Positions 25,700-35,077 are shown, counted from the stretch's first letter. The stretch is 64,000 nucleotides of DNA from Pectinatus sottacetonis (GCF_015732155.1 NZ_WIQK01000001.1:1808001-1872000); one strand, 5' to 3'. The notes: a model not told the origin generated them from the sequence alone. Numbers and translations are program-made.

Positions 25700-26122
25700 A
25701 TGGTTTATGTAATAATGGTAAGCCATGGTGAACTGGCGCCAGGGCTTCATACAGCTGTTCAAATGATTGCGGGAGAACGTGAAAATGTTTTTTCGACTAG
25801 TTTAAAGGATGGAATGTCAAATGATGAGTATGCAGAAAATTTCGAAAAAATTCTACAAAATATAAAATATGAAGATAAAATCATATTATTGGCAGATATT
25901 ATAGGTGGGTCTCCATTGACGACGGCAGTAAATATATTAAATAAAAAAAGATTGCTGCCAAATAGCCGGATATTTGGTGGAATGAATCTGCCAATGGCTT
26001 TGAATGTGATATTAGGTGGTAAAAATGTTTGCGATGATATTCCTTTGTTGTTGAAAGAAGCCCAAAATGGGATAAAAGAATTTATAATCGAAAATGATGA
26101 AATAACAGATGAAGATATTTAG
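25700..26122 (+). CDS. PTS system mannose-family EIIA component
   Basis: A 140-residue cytoplasmic EIIA of the mannose/fructose/sorbose class. The phosphorylated histidine is His10 in VIMVSHGELAPGL; DIIGGSPLTTA is the second conserved block. It takes phosphate from HPr and passes it to the IIB encoded 12 bases downstream. GGGAG precedes the ATG. First gene of the PTS operon. Confidence 0.92.
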   Translation: MVYVIMVSHGELAPGLHTAVQMIAGERENVFSTSLKDGMSNDEYAENFEKILQNIKYEDKIILLADIIGGSPLTTAVNILNKKRLLPNSRIFGGMNLPMALNVILGGKNVCDDIPLLLKEAQNGIKEFIIENDEITDEDI

Positions 26123-26134
26123 GAGAGATTTATT

Positions 26135-26629
26135 ATGTCAATTACATTTGTCAGAGTAGATGATCGGATGATACATGGTCAGACCTGTACCCGCTGGGCT
26201 TTAGAATATCCCTGTGATGGTATAGTAGCAGTTAATGATGCTGCTGCTGTTAATTCGGTATTAAAAGCAGCATATAAAAGTGCTTCCGGTAAAAAGACTT
26301 TTGTTTGGACTATGGAAGCATGGCAGAAAAAATGCCAAAAAGTTTTAGACAGTGACAGCCGGTATTTTTTGATTACAAAAAATCCGCTTGACATGAAGAA
26401 AATTCTTGTAGATCAAAGATTTGTCCCCGGAGTAAAAACTATAGTAATAGGTCCATGCAATGATCGGCCTGGAGCGGTGGAACTTGGTAATAATCAGTCA
26501 ATAACACAGGAAGAAGCACAAGCACTTGAAGATATAATGCTGGCAGGATATGAAATAGAATTTGCTCTTATAAAAGAAAAAGCAATTGGGAATTGGAAAA
26601 AGTTTCGCGGGCAGTTTGGTTTTAAATAA
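26135..26629 (+). CDS. PTS system mannose-family EIIB component
   Basis: A 164-residue EIIB of the mannose/sorbose family. The phospho-histidine is in RVDDRMIHGQTCTRW (about His15). The rest follows the standard fold, with VKTIVIGPCNDRPGA near the middle. It transfers phosphate to the sugar as it enters through IIC/IID. A 115-base gap with an inverted repeat (ATACAACT/AGTTGTAT, 26650-26680) separates it from IIC. Confidence 0.92.
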   Translation: MSITFVRVDDRMIHGQTCTRWALEYPCDGIVAVNDAAAVNSVLKAAYKSASGKKTFVWTMEAWQKKCQKVLDSDSRYFLITKNPLDMKKILVDQRFVPGVKTIVIGPCNDRPGAVELGNNQSITQEEAQALEDIMLAGYEIEFALIKEKAIGNWKKFRGQFGFK

Positions 26630-26744
26630 TTCGTTGTCCTGCTTAGTATTATACAACTAAATTATGAATTACAGTTGTATCTTAAAGGTGTTTTAGCTGC
26701 TTATTGGAAGAATTTATATATTTTTTTGAAAGAGGGGAATTTTT

Positions 26745-27593
26745 ATGGAAATTAATTTATTCCAAGCTATTATATTAGGAATTTGTGCCTGTCTGTCAAG
26801 TATGCCTGGATTAGGAGGAACGACATTTGGTAATTATACATTAGGCCGCCCGCTGGTAGCTGGACTCGTTGTGGGATTAATTTTAGGTGATGTAAAAACA
26901 GGGATAATAATCGGTGCGGCTATTCAGGTCATTTATATAGCACTTGTAACACCAGGAGGAACAGTATCTGCTGATGTTCGTGCGATAAGTTATATTGGGA
27001 TTCCTTTGGCTATCTGTGCGGTAAAGGGGATGGGGCTTGATCCTAATACAGCACAGGCCCAGTCAATGGCAGCGGCACTGGGAGCAGCTGTTGGCACACT
27101 AGGTACAGTTTTATTTTATGGGACAGCAACGATGAATCTTATATGGCAGCATATTGGCTGGAAAGCTGTAGAAAAAGGTGATTTTAAAAAATTATATCTT
27201 GTTGATATGGGACTGCCGTGGATATCGCATATCATATGTTCCTTTCTGCCAACCGTAATAATAACAATGGCAGGGGCAGGTATGGTTGATATAATGAAAG
27301 CTTATCTGCCAATGGATGGAATAGCTATGAAAACTTTGTTTACAGTAGGCAGTCTACTGCCAGCAGTTGGGATAGCCATATTATTAAAACAGGTTGTAAC
27401 TAAGATGATAGATTTTGTAACATTTTTCTTTGGCTTTACATTGGCTGCCTGTCTGGGACTCAATCTTATTGCAGCAGCTATCATAGGCTCATTTTTTGCG
27501 GTGATAAATTATAAGATAATAATGCTGCAAAGTAAAAAAACAGCATCAGCCTCTGGACCTGATAATAATGACGATGATGAGGAGGATATATAA
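26745..27593 (+). CDS. PTS system mannose-family EIIC permease
   Basis: A 282-residue membrane protein of the mannose/sorbose IIC family with many hydrophobic helices. GLGGTTFGNYTLGRPLVAG and GAAIQVIYIALVTPGGTVSAD are signature blocks. The tail is acidic (NNDDDEED). Forms the sugar channel with IID. The specific sugar cannot be read out. Confidence 0.92.
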   Translation: MEINLFQAIILGICACLSSMPGLGGTTFGNYTLGRPLVAGLVVGLILGDVKTGIIIGAAIQVIYIALVTPGGTVSADVRAISYIGIPLAICAVKGMGLDPNTAQAQSMAAALGAAVGTLGTVLFYGTATMNLIWQHIGWKAVEKGDFKKLYLVDMGLPWISHIICSFLPTVIITMAGAGMVDIMKAYLPMDGIAMKTLFTVGSLLPAVGIAILLKQVVTKMIDFVTFFFGFTLAACLGLNLIAAAIIGSFFAVINYKIIMLQSKKTASASGPDNNDDDEEDI

Positions 27594-27595
27594 TT

Positions 27596-28408
27596 ATGAA
27601 AAAACTATCAAGAAAGACTTTGAATAAATCTTTTTTAACATGGTTTTATGGTAATCTGACCTGCTTTTCACAAGAACATATGCAGACTTTTGGCTATTTA
27701 TGTGCGATGCTTCCAGTTGTAGAAGAATTGTATGATGATAAGGAAAAACAAAAGGAAGCGATGCATACTTACACGGCTTTTTTCAATACAGAACCGCAGA
27801 TTGGGACAATGGTAGTAGGGATGACAGCAGGATTAGAAGAAGCAAAGGCTAATAATCAGCCTATAGATGGAGAGGCCATAAACGGTATACGGGCTGGACT
27901 TATGGGTCCGTTAGCAGGAATTGGTGACTCAATGATTGTTGGTACTTTGATCCCTATTTTGCTGGGGATTGGTTTGGGACTATCTGGCGGAGGTAATCCA
28001 TTGGGAGCAATTTTCTATATTGTTGTGTGGAATGCATTGATGTGGTTTGGAATGAAATTTGCATATTTTAAAGGCTATGAATTAGGTGGCAAAGCCGTTG
28101 AAATATTGGTTGGAGAACAGGCTAAGGCCATACGTGATTCTATAATAATGATTGGGACGATAGTAATGGGGGCCGTAGCGGCCTCTTGGATAAATATTCA
28201 TACATCGCTGGTACTTCCGGGCGGCGGTCACTTACAAAAAACACTTGACGGAATTTATCCTAAAATGCTTTCAGGAATAACAGTTGTATTTTGCTGGTGG
28301 CTCATGACTAAAAAGAATATTTCACCGACAATGGTTATGCTGCTGCTGGCAATTATAGCATTTGTAGGTGTTTTAGCAGGTTTTTTCAACCCTGGATTAT
28401 CATATTGA
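27596..28408 (+). CDS. PTS system mannose-family EIID component
   Basis: A 270-residue IID membrane component. FLTWFYGNLTCFSQEHMQTFG opens the domain, GIRAGLMGPLAGIGDSM is the family signature, and ILVGEQAKAIRDS leads to the C-terminal hydrophobic segments. It starts two bases after IIC and is probably translationally coupled. Confidence 0.92.
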   Translation: MKKLSRKTLNKSFLTWFYGNLTCFSQEHMQTFGYLCAMLPVVEELYDDKEKQKEAMHTYTAFFNTEPQIGTMVVGMTAGLEEAKANNQPIDGEAINGIRAGLMGPLAGIGDSMIVGTLIPILLGIGLGLSGGGNPLGAIFYIVVWNALMWFGMKFAYFKGYELGGKAVEILVGEQAKAIRDSIIMIGTIVMGAVAASWINIHTSLVLPGGGHLQKTLDGIYPKMLSGITVVFCWWLMTKKNISPTMVMLLLAIIAFVGVLAGFFNPGLSY

Positions 28409-28439
28409 TGCTGTCCTGTTGTTGTACGAGGTATTGAAA

Positions 28440-28727
28440 ATGAATTTATTGGAAAAAAATAATCTGGATTTTGAAGCTGGAATGCAGCTGAAAATGATAG
28501 GGAATTTAGTAAAGTGGTTTCGGTTCCTTATAGCACTATCAGCAGTGGGAGTGGTTTTGATCTGGTGGGGAATAAGTAAAAATGAAATCCATATAATTGC
28601 TGAATTAAGTGGGATGTTGTTTATCTTTATATCTATTGCCAGCGCGTGTGTTGTAGCTAAAGGTATTCGCAATGGACGTAAAAATGTGGCTAAGATATTA
28701 TTTTTGACCAGACAAAATATTAAATAA
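28440..28727 (+). CDS. small two-helix membrane protein in the PTS operon
   Basis: About 95 residues from the ATG at 28440, which has ACGAGG nearby; a TTG 21 bases upstream is less likely. Two hydrophobic segments, FLIALSAVGVVLIWWGI and LSGMLFIFISIASACVVA, with charged ends. It follows IID by 31 bases and precedes the terminator, so it belongs to the PTS unit. It may be an accessory subunit; I do not recognise the family. Confidence 0.7.
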   Translation: MNLLEKNNLDFEAGMQLKMIGNLVKWFRFLIALSAVGVVLIWWGISKNEIHIIAELSGMLFIFISIASACVVAKGIRNGRKNVAKILFLTRQNIK

Positions 28728-28730
28728 GAA

Positions 28731-28780
28731 AAAGAGGCTGTTTTCCGATAATTTAAGATACGGGGGCAGCTTCTTTTTCT
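28731..28780 (+). terminator. terminator of the PTS operon
   Basis: AAAAAGAGGCTG pairs with CAGCTTCTTTTTC around an irregular loop and ends in a T-rich tract. Located directly after the small membrane-protein gene. Confidence 0.75.
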
Positions 28781-28991
28781 CGTATATAAATTTTGCCGCA
28801 AAAATAGCAAAATAAAATTGCGCCAGCATATTATGTTAGCAGGTCTTTTTGCTTATGATTTTATCTTGCGTTAGGTGAAAAGTAAATATATTATAATGTA
28901 TAGTTTATGAATTAATTTAGTGGATTGTAAGAGTGGGCAGACATTGCGGATATAAACAGGATTCAGGATAAATTTATTAGGGAAAACAAGC

Positions 28992-29969
28992 ATGAACAAT
29001 AAAAAAGTATTATATTATTTAATTATTATTATATTATTAGCGGTAGCGATCGGCATAGCTACTGTATTTATAAAGCATGTATTGTCACAAGACTATTCAG
29101 CAAGAAAATATGAGCATCGTAAAAAATTCGGGGCGGTATATATGACACTGAATAATCCTTTTTATGAAATTATTAATGACGAAATACGTACAACTGTGGA
29201 AAAAAATGGGGACGTGTTGTTGACCAGGGATTCTGCACTTAGCGTAAAAAGGCAGACAAGGGAAATACAAGAACTCATTAATGATGGTGTGCAGATATTA
29301 TTTTTGAATGCAGTAGACTGGAAAAAGATGAAACCAGCATTGGAAATTGCCTATAAGGCACATGTGCCGGTAATTGCTATTGATACAAATGTTCAGGATG
29401 AAAAATATGTTGCCTGTACAGTTGTTTCTGATAATTATGAGGCGGGGGTACAATGCGCAGAACATATGCTGTCTCACTTATCAGGCGGCAATATTGTATT
29501 GATAGAACATTCACAGGCCAAGTCAGCAGTTGATAGGATAAACGGTTTTACTGATACGATAAGAGGACATTTGGCTTTTAAGGTGATTGATTCGGCTGAA
29601 TGCAAGGGACAGCTTGAGCTGGCGATGCCGGCTATGGAAAAACTTATGAAAAGACATAATGATATTGAAGTAGTGATGGCGTTGAACGATCCAGCGGCAA
29701 TGGGGGTAATGGCTGCTTTGAAGAATGCCGGGCGGTTGTCTAAGATAAAAGTATATGGAGTTGATGGAGCTCCTGAAACTAAGGAAATGATAGCCAAGGG
29801 AAATATGACAGCTACGGCAGCCCAGTCACCGCGCAGATTAGGACAAATTGCTGCTGAAAAGGCATATGAAATATTAGCTGGCACGAATAGAAGGAAATTG
29901 GTGGAATTACAAACAATACTTCTTACCAAAGAAAATATAGATAAATATAATGTCGATGGATGGGATTAA
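28992..29969 (+). CDS. membrane-anchored periplasmic sugar-binding protein (RbsB-like)
   Basis: A 325-residue type I periplasmic binding-fold protein with an N-terminal uncleaved-looking helix (VLYYLIIIILLAVAIGIATVF). Motifs AVYMTLNNPFYEII, VPVIAIDTNVQ and KVYGVDGAPETKEMIAKG are typical of ribose/galactose-type binding proteins. No ABC permease follows; a histidine kinase gene does, so this protein is more likely a sugar sensor than a transport component. Its stop is two bases before the kinase ATG. Confidence 0.88.
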   Translation: MNNKKVLYYLIIIILLAVAIGIATVFIKHVLSQDYSARKYEHRKKFGAVYMTLNNPFYEIINDEIRTTVEKNGDVLLTRDSALSVKRQTREIQELINDGVQILFLNAVDWKKMKPALEIAYKAHVPVIAIDTNVQDEKYVACTVVSDNYEAGVQCAEHMLSHLSGGNIVLIEHSQAKSAVDRINGFTDTIRGHLAFKVIDSAECKGQLELAMPAMEKLMKRHNDIEVVMALNDPAAMGVMAALKNAGRLSKIKVYGVDGAPETKEMIAKGNMTATAAQSPRRLGQIAAEKAYEILAGTNRRKLVELQTILLTKENIDKYNVDGWD

Positions 29970-29971
29970 AA

Positions 29972-31273
29972 ATGAAAAACAACAAATCGGCAGTAGCCAT
30001 ACAGTATATTCTATACATTTTTAATGCCGCAGTCGTTTTATTTTTTGCTGCGTTTATGTGTATTACACAGATAAAAATAAATAATTCTTTGTTGGCAAGA
30101 ACGTTTTTGGCTTCGCTTGATGCACCACCTTGGCCAGTTCATAAAATTTTGTTTTTAACAATAGGATCATTTTTATTATTAATTATTTTTAGTAATATAT
30201 ATCAACACTGTGTTATACATAAAATGGGAAGGAAATATATTGTACTCTTTCTGGAAATATGTACTTGCCTTATTGTTATGAGAAGTATAAACATGGCCTA
30301 TAATGGGGTAGTTTTGATCATCGTAGCTGATTTGGTCAGTGGCTATCGGGGGAAAAATCAACGAATAATACTGATACTGGCAATGCTGGGGCTTTATTTA
30401 ATCGCCAGTTATAATCTGGCTGTATTCCAGCTGAAGATGGTACCGCTTGAAGCATATATTTCTTATTATGATCCATTGGCACAGGGCGTATTAAAAGCTG
30501 CCTGTAATATATTCACTGCTTTTAATATGATAGTATTTGTTTTATATATAATTATACTAGTGCAGAATCAACATCAGGAAAAGGAAAGGATAAAGTCCTT
30601 GAATGAAGAGCTGAATATAGTTAATGAAAAGCTTAGATTATATGCTATTGAAGCGGAGAGTATGGCAGAAACACGGGAGCGTAATCGGCTGGCAAGAGAA
30701 ATTCATGACACTTTGGGGCATGCGCTTACAGGTATAATAGCAGGTATAGATGCCTGTATTGCAACAATAGACGAAGTGCCGGAATTTACCAAGAAGCAGC
30801 TTCCAGTGATTAATAACATAGCACGCCATGGCATGAATGATGTTCGACGTTCAGTGAAAAAGTTAAGACCGGATAACTTGGAAAGATTTTCTTTAAAAGA
30901 AGCTCTGCTGCAGATGACAAGAGAATTTTCTATTACTGCGGGTATTGATATACTGTTAAACTGTAACTGCTGGCCGCAGTCCTTACGTGAAGACGAAGAA
31001 GAAATCGTTTATCGAGTTATTCAGGAAGGAATAACCAATGCTAACAGACATGGTAAAGCCCGGCATGTTTTGATCAGTATACAGCAGCAGGTAAATTGGC
31101 TAAATATTATGATAAAAGATGATGGTAGGGGGTGTAACAATATTGTCAAAGGATTTGGACTGCGTCATATGCAGGAAAGAATAGAGTTATTAAAAGGTCG
31201 GCTGGAGTATAGAAATGATAGTGGTTTTATTATAGAAGTATTTATACCAATAGGAAAAAGAGGTGATGAATAA
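29972..31273 (+). CDS. sensor histidine kinase (HisKA_3 type)
   Basis: A 433-residue kinase. The N-terminal ~200 residues contain about six membrane helices. A linker coiled coil (KSLNEELNIVNEKLRLYAIEAES-like, about 210-235) leads to the phospho-acceptor H-box AREIHDTLGHALTG. The ATPase domain has IQEGITNANRHGKA (N-box), DDGRG and GFGLRHMQERI. The short periplasmic loops suggest that the signal comes through the adjacent binding protein. Start at the ATG at 29972. Confidence 0.92.
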   Translation: MKNNKSAVAIQYILYIFNAAVVLFFAAFMCITQIKINNSLLARTFLASLDAPPWPVHKILFLTIGSFLLLIIFSNIYQHCVIHKMGRKYIVLFLEICTCLIVMRSINMAYNGVVLIIVADLVSGYRGKNQRIILILAMLGLYLIASYNLAVFQLKMVPLEAYISYYDPLAQGVLKAACNIFTAFNMIVFVLYIIILVQNQHQEKERIKSLNEELNIVNEKLRLYAIEAESMAETRERNRLAREIHDTLGHALTGIIAGIDACIATIDEVPEFTKKQLPVINNIARHGMNDVRRSVKKLRPDNLERFSLKEALLQMTREFSITAGIDILLNCNCWPQSLREDEEEIVYRVIQEGITNANRHGKARHVLISIQQQVNWLNIMIKDDGRGCNNIVKGFGLRHMQERIELLKGRLEYRNDSGFIIEVFIPIGKRGDE

Positions 31274-31980
31274 TGATCAAAGTGATGATAGCTGACGATC
31301 AGGAACTTATTCGTGAGAGTTTGAAAATCGTATTAAACATGAATCCTGATATGAAAGTTGTGTCTGTAGCAGAAAATGGTTCTAAAGTAATGCGGGTTTT
31401 GGAAAAGAATAAACCAGATATTATATTGATGGATGTAAGAATGCCGCATATTGATGGGGTGGCATGTACGAGATTAATAAAAGAAAAGTATCCAAATATC
31501 AAAATTATAATTTTGACGACGTTTGATGATGATGAATATGTATACAATGCATTAAAATATGGAGCCAGCGGATATCTGTTAAAAGGAGTATCTGTGGCAG
31601 AACTTTCCAATGCTGTACGTACTGTCATAAATGGCGGAGCGATGATAAATGTGAACATAATAACTAAAGTAGTTAAGTTGTTTTCTAAAATGGCGCAGAG
31701 TAATTTTTCTATTACTGTAACAGAAAACGGTATCGCTGAATTGACACGTACGGAAAAAAAAGTAATATGTTACGTGGGAAGAGGCTGTTCCAATAAGGAA
31801 ATTGCGATGAATTTAAACTTATCGGAAGGAACTGTACGCAATAATTTAAGCTCAGTACTCAGCAAATTGGAACTGCGTGATCGTACTCAGCTGGCTATAT
31901 GGGCAGTCCAGACTGGGATAAGTAATAAATTGGAACATGATATTCAGGATGGGCAGAATGTTTTTAAAGAAAAAATATAG
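31273..31980 (+). CDS. NarL/LuxR-family response regulator
   Basis: A 235-residue two-domain regulator. The receiver has DDQELIR near the N-terminus, the phospho-acceptor Asp in IILMDVRMPHIDG (about residue 54) and a conserved Lys in LLKGVS. The C-terminal LuxR helix-turn-helix is LTRTEKKVICYVGRGCSNKE...LSEGTVRNNLSSVLSKL. It overlaps the kinase stop by one base (TAATG) and is the kinase's cognate partner. Likely targets are the PTS operon upstream and this operon. Confidence 0.93.
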   Translation: MIKVMIADDQELIRESLKIVLNMNPDMKVVSVAENGSKVMRVLEKNKPDIILMDVRMPHIDGVACTRLIKEKYPNIKIIILTTFDDDEYVYNALKYGASGYLLKGVSVAELSNAVRTVINGGAMINVNIITKVVKLFSKMAQSNFSITVTENGIAELTRTEKKVICYVGRGCSNKEIAMNLNLSEGTVRNNLSSVLSKLELRDRTQLAIWAVQTGISNKLEHDIQDGQNVFKEKI

Positions 31981-33277
31981 ACTAATAGGAATAAGTGTAC
32001 TGCTGATATTTAGTTTGTTATGGGGTATAGAGTATTATCGTGAACATAAAGATGGTAAGGTTATTATCCGTGTAGGAATTTTTTCTGGCAGCAACTGGAA
32101 CGTTCCGGCAGGAGATTCTTATAAGGTAATAGATGCTGCTATAAAAGATTTTGAAACGAAGAATCCGTATGTAAAAATTGTTTATGTGAATGGAATTCCT
32201 AAAAACGAATATGCTGAATGGTTGGCTGAGCAGGTGTTAAAAGGACAGGAACCAGATGTCTTTATGGTTTTATCAGATGATTTCAATTTGTATACATCAA
32301 TGGGACTATTGGAAAATCTTGATCATTTTATAGACAGTGACAAGAACTTTTCCTGTGAAGAATATTATAAATCTGCTCTTGATTATGGAAAGTATAAACA
32401 GCAGCAATATGCACTGCCCTTTGAAAGTATACCAACACTGATGTTTGTAAATAAAACGTTGCTCAAAAGAGAAAGAATTCCTATGCCTTCAAATAAATGG
32501 ACGTGGCAGGATTTTATTAATATATGTCGTAAAGTTACCAAAGATACTGATGGAGATGGCGTTATTGACCAATTTGGCTGTTATGATTATACATGGCAGC
32601 AAGCAGCTGTTACTGACGGAGTAAAACTGTTTAGGGATGATGGAAGATATTCATACTTTGCCGATGATAAAATGAAGGATGTTGTAAAGTTTATGATTGC
32701 ATTAAAAAAGATAAATCATGGGTATAAGGTGACTTCCAAGGATTTTGACACAGGAAAAGTGGCTTTTAGACCATTTACGTTTGCCCAGTATAGAACTTAT
32801 AAGCCTTATCCCTGGCGCATAAAAAAATATTCTTCTTTTGAATGGGATTGCATAAAACTGCCAGCAGGACCATCAGGAAAAAATATATCTCAGTTAGATA
32901 CACTGCTTATAGGAATGAGCAGTCGTAGTACTCATAAAAAAATTGCTTGGGAATTTCTCAAAGAACTCTGTTATGAGGAAAAAATTCAAAAACTTGTTTT
33001 AGAAGATTCAGAAGGTCTTCCGGTAATAAAAAAAGTTGTAGAATCAGATACTGCCGGAAAAATATTCAGAAACTCTATGCCTGGTGATGAAAAAATGAAT
33101 GTAGCAGTTGTAAGTGAGGTTATGCGAGGTGCTGCTGCTCCACCTAAGTTTAAGAAATATGCGATAGCTATGCTGATGGCTGATAATGAAATAGGAAAGA
33201 TTATCCAGGGGACAATGGCTTTCAATAATGCACTGAATAAAGTGCAAAAAAAAATAAATGACTTTTTGCAGAAATGA
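31958..33277 (+). CDS. extracellular solute-binding protein (family 1), membrane-anchored
   Basis: A type II periplasmic binding protein of about 439 residues. An N-terminal helix (YRLIGISVLLIFSLLWGIEYY) anchors or exports it; no lipobox is seen. AWEFLKELCYEEKIQKLVL and the DGDGVIDQFG segment are typical of sugar-binding proteins. It overlaps the end of the response regulator gene. No ABC permease follows, so it may be a second sensor or donate sugar to another transporter. I chose the ATG at 31958 because earlier in-frame ATGs are deeper in the regulator gene. Confidence 0.85.
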   Translation: MFLKKKYRLIGISVLLIFSLLWGIEYYREHKDGKVIIRVGIFSGSNWNVPAGDSYKVIDAAIKDFETKNPYVKIVYVNGIPKNEYAEWLAEQVLKGQEPDVFMVLSDDFNLYTSMGLLENLDHFIDSDKNFSCEEYYKSALDYGKYKQQQYALPFESIPTLMFVNKTLLKRERIPMPSNKWTWQDFINICRKVTKDTDGDGVIDQFGCYDYTWQQAAVTDGVKLFRDDGRYSYFADDKMKDVVKFMIALKKINHGYKVTSKDFDTGKVAFRPFTFAQYRTYKPYPWRIKKYSSFEWDCIKLPAGPSGKNISQLDTLLIGMSSRSTHKKIAWEFLKELCYEEKIQKLVLEDSEGLPVIKKVVESDTAGKIFRNSMPGDEKMNVAVVSEVMRGAAAPPKFKKYAIAMLMADNEIGKIIQGTMAFNNALNKVQKKINDFLQK

Positions 33278-33301
33278 TAAATTATGGACGAGGGAGAGTA
33301 T

Positions 33302-34108
33302 ATGATATATAAAGCAGTTTTTTCTGATATTGACGGGACGGTTATTAATTCTAAACATCAATTGTTGCCCAGTACCGTAGCTGCGGTGCAGCAAATTGTG
33401 AGTCGTGGGATTATATTTGTATTAGTGTCAGCCCGCATGCCGGGAGCAATTATTCCCCTTGCAGATAAATTAGGGCAAAACATTCCGCTTATAAGCTATA
33501 ATGGAGCTTTGATTTTACTGTCGGATAAGAAGAAGTTTTACAGTAAGTATCTGAAAGCGGATGTAGTAAAAAAAATAATAAAAGAAATTGTACAGTATTC
33601 GAATACGGTTGCGATGAATTATTATACTGATGATAAATGGTATGTACAAAATATTAATGACCCATATGTGAGAAGAGAAATAGAAATTACCGGAGTTGAG
33701 CCATGCCAGTGTGGCTTTGAAAAATTAGTAATAGATAAAATACTGCCGCATAAACTTTTATGTATGGCAGCACCTAAAGAATGCCAGCAGCTGGAAAGGC
33801 ACTTGTCCGGCAGATATAAAGAACTCACAGTTATAAGGTCAGGTGATACTTTGCTGGAAATAATAGACAGTACTGTTTCTAAGGCAGAAGCAATAAAGTA
33901 TTTTGCTGGACAGTTTAATATAAGAAAAGAAGAAATAATTGCTTTTGGTGATAATTATAATGATATTGACATGCTGGAATATGCAGGAATGGGAATAGCA
34001 ATGGGAAATGCACCAGATGAAATAAAACGGGCTGCTAAGATGGTAACTGATTCAAATGATTCAGATGGTATATATAATGCACTGAGAAAGCTTAAAATAA
34101 TTAGTTGA
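33302..34108 (+). CDS. HAD-superfamily Cof-type sugar phosphatase
   Basis: A 268-residue cytoplasmic phosphatase of the Cof/YidA group. Catalytic motif I is FSDIDGTVIN, motif II is VLVSARM, and motifs III/IV are KAEAIKYF and IAFGDNYNDIDMLEYAG. The ATG at 33302 has GGGAG ahead of it. It ends the sensor/transport cluster and may dephosphorylate accumulated sugar phosphates delivered by the PTS (inference). Confidence 0.9.
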   Translation: MIYKAVFSDIDGTVINSKHQLLPSTVAAVQQIVSRGIIFVLVSARMPGAIIPLADKLGQNIPLISYNGALILLSDKKKFYSKYLKADVVKKIIKEIVQYSNTVAMNYYTDDKWYVQNINDPYVRREIEITGVEPCQCGFEKLVIDKILPHKLLCMAAPKECQQLERHLSGRYKELTVIRSGDTLLEIIDSTVSKAEAIKYFAGQFNIRKEEIIAFGDNYNDIDMLEYAGMGIAMGNAPDEIKRAAKMVTDSNDSDGIYNALRKLKIIS

Positions 34109-34149
34109 GGAAGATGTAATAATTATAAAATGATTTGAAATCAGTTAAA

Positions 34150-34209
34150 TTGACAAACATATAAAAAGAACATATAATCAAAAAGAGTGTCAAGACATAT
34201 TTGACACTC
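34150..34209 (+). promoter_or_regulatory. greA-lysS promoter with a hairpin at the 5' end of the transcript
   Basis: TTGACA (34150-34155) and TATAAT (34173-34178) are separated by 17 bp. The start should be near 34185. The transcript therefore begins with GAGTGTCAA-GACATAT-TTGACACTC (34185-34209), a 9-bp hairpin without a T-run. This is more likely a 5' stabilising or regulatory structure than a terminator for the HAD gene. The leader to greA is about 400 nt. Confidence 0.6.
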
Positions 34210-34311
34210 CTTATAATATTCACTGCTTAATAAATATATTTTACTATTGAAATAAGCGTATCTGTCATAATAACAGATGATAAACCGCTGATTTTATTAA
34301 AATATTAATAT

Positions 34312-34420
34312 CTACCGTAGGAACTACGGGAAGTTACGCCTTTGGAGAGATAAAACAAAACCTGAGTTTTTATTCTCAATGAAGCAGGAATTTAATAATT
34401 TTAGTTATGAGGATTTAATA
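34312..34420 (+). repeat. decayed omegaRNA/IS605-like element in the greA leader
   Basis: CCGTAGGAACTACGGGAAG starts the core hairpin. It is followed by a GGAGAGATAA segment, GAAGCAGGAA (34381-34390) and a fading terminal hairpin (TAATAATTTTAGTTATGAGG). It aligns in order with the better-preserved copy at 37687-37832, where the last part is GCGACTTTAGTCGTGGG; the differences are mainly C-to-T and G-to-A. No transposase gene is near. Sense orientation relative to greA. Confidence 0.6.
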
Positions 34421-34588
34421 TCGAGAAACAAATAAATTTCATTTATCAAATGAAAATTTCTAAACATGATTATTTATGTATTTGTAATAATAGATTAAGA
34501 AATTAATTCATAGATGATGATTTTTAAGCTTCATAGGGATATTAACTCCGTCTAAATAAGAACGCTATTTATAAGGGAGAGCATAATT

Positions 34589-35065
34589 ATGTCAGAAAAG
34601 CGTAGTATTTTAACCGAGGAAGGCTTAAAAAAACTTGAGAAACAATTAGAAAATTTGAAAAGTGTTCGTCGTATAGAAGTAGCTCAACGTATAAAACAGG
34701 CTATCGATTTTGGCGATATTAGTGAAAACTCGGAATATGATGACGCTAAAAATGAACAAGCATTTATTGAAGGAGAAATTCTTCGTTTAGAAAAAGTCCT
34801 GCGCGAAAGTGATGTTATCCATGACACATCTAAAGATAGCAGTGGAGTAATCCGTTTAGGAAACACAGTGGTAATTCGTGATATGGAATTTAATGAAGAT
34901 GAAACATATACAATAGTAGGGTCCGCAGAAGCAGACGTTACAGAAGGAAAAATTTCTAATGAATCCCCAGTAGGAGCAGCAGTATTGGGACATAAAGTCG
35001 GTGATACTGTTGATGTAAAAGTGCCGACTGGAATATTAAAATATAAAATAATGGAAATGAAGTAA
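34589..35065 (+). CDS. greA: transcription elongation factor GreA
   Basis: A 158-residue factor that triggers transcript cleavage in backtracked RNA polymerase. The N-terminal coiled coil has ILTEEGLKKLEKQLENLKSV and GDISENSEYDDAKNEQA, with the acidic tip residues of the family. The C-terminal FKBP-like domain includes ISNESPVGAAVLGHKVGD. GGGAG lies 9 bases before the ATG. lysS follows after 12 bases, a common pairing. Confidence 0.96.
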   Translation: MSEKRSILTEEGLKKLEKQLENLKSVRRIEVAQRIKQAIDFGDISENSEYDDAKNEQAFIEGEILRLEKVLRESDVIHDTSKDSSGVIRLGNTVVIRDMEFNEDETYTIVGSAEADVTEGKISNESPVGAAVLGHKVGDTVDVKVPTGILKYKIMEMK

Positions 35066-35077
35066 TGGAGGATATAA

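Noticed and set aside
34183-34210. Hairpin after the HAD gene considered as its terminator
   Set aside because: No T-run, and it starts exactly where a consensus promoter would initiate the greA transcript.
34421-34588. T-box leader upstream of greA-lysS
   Set aside because: No specifier stem or T-box (TGG-type) sequence and antiterminator could be found.
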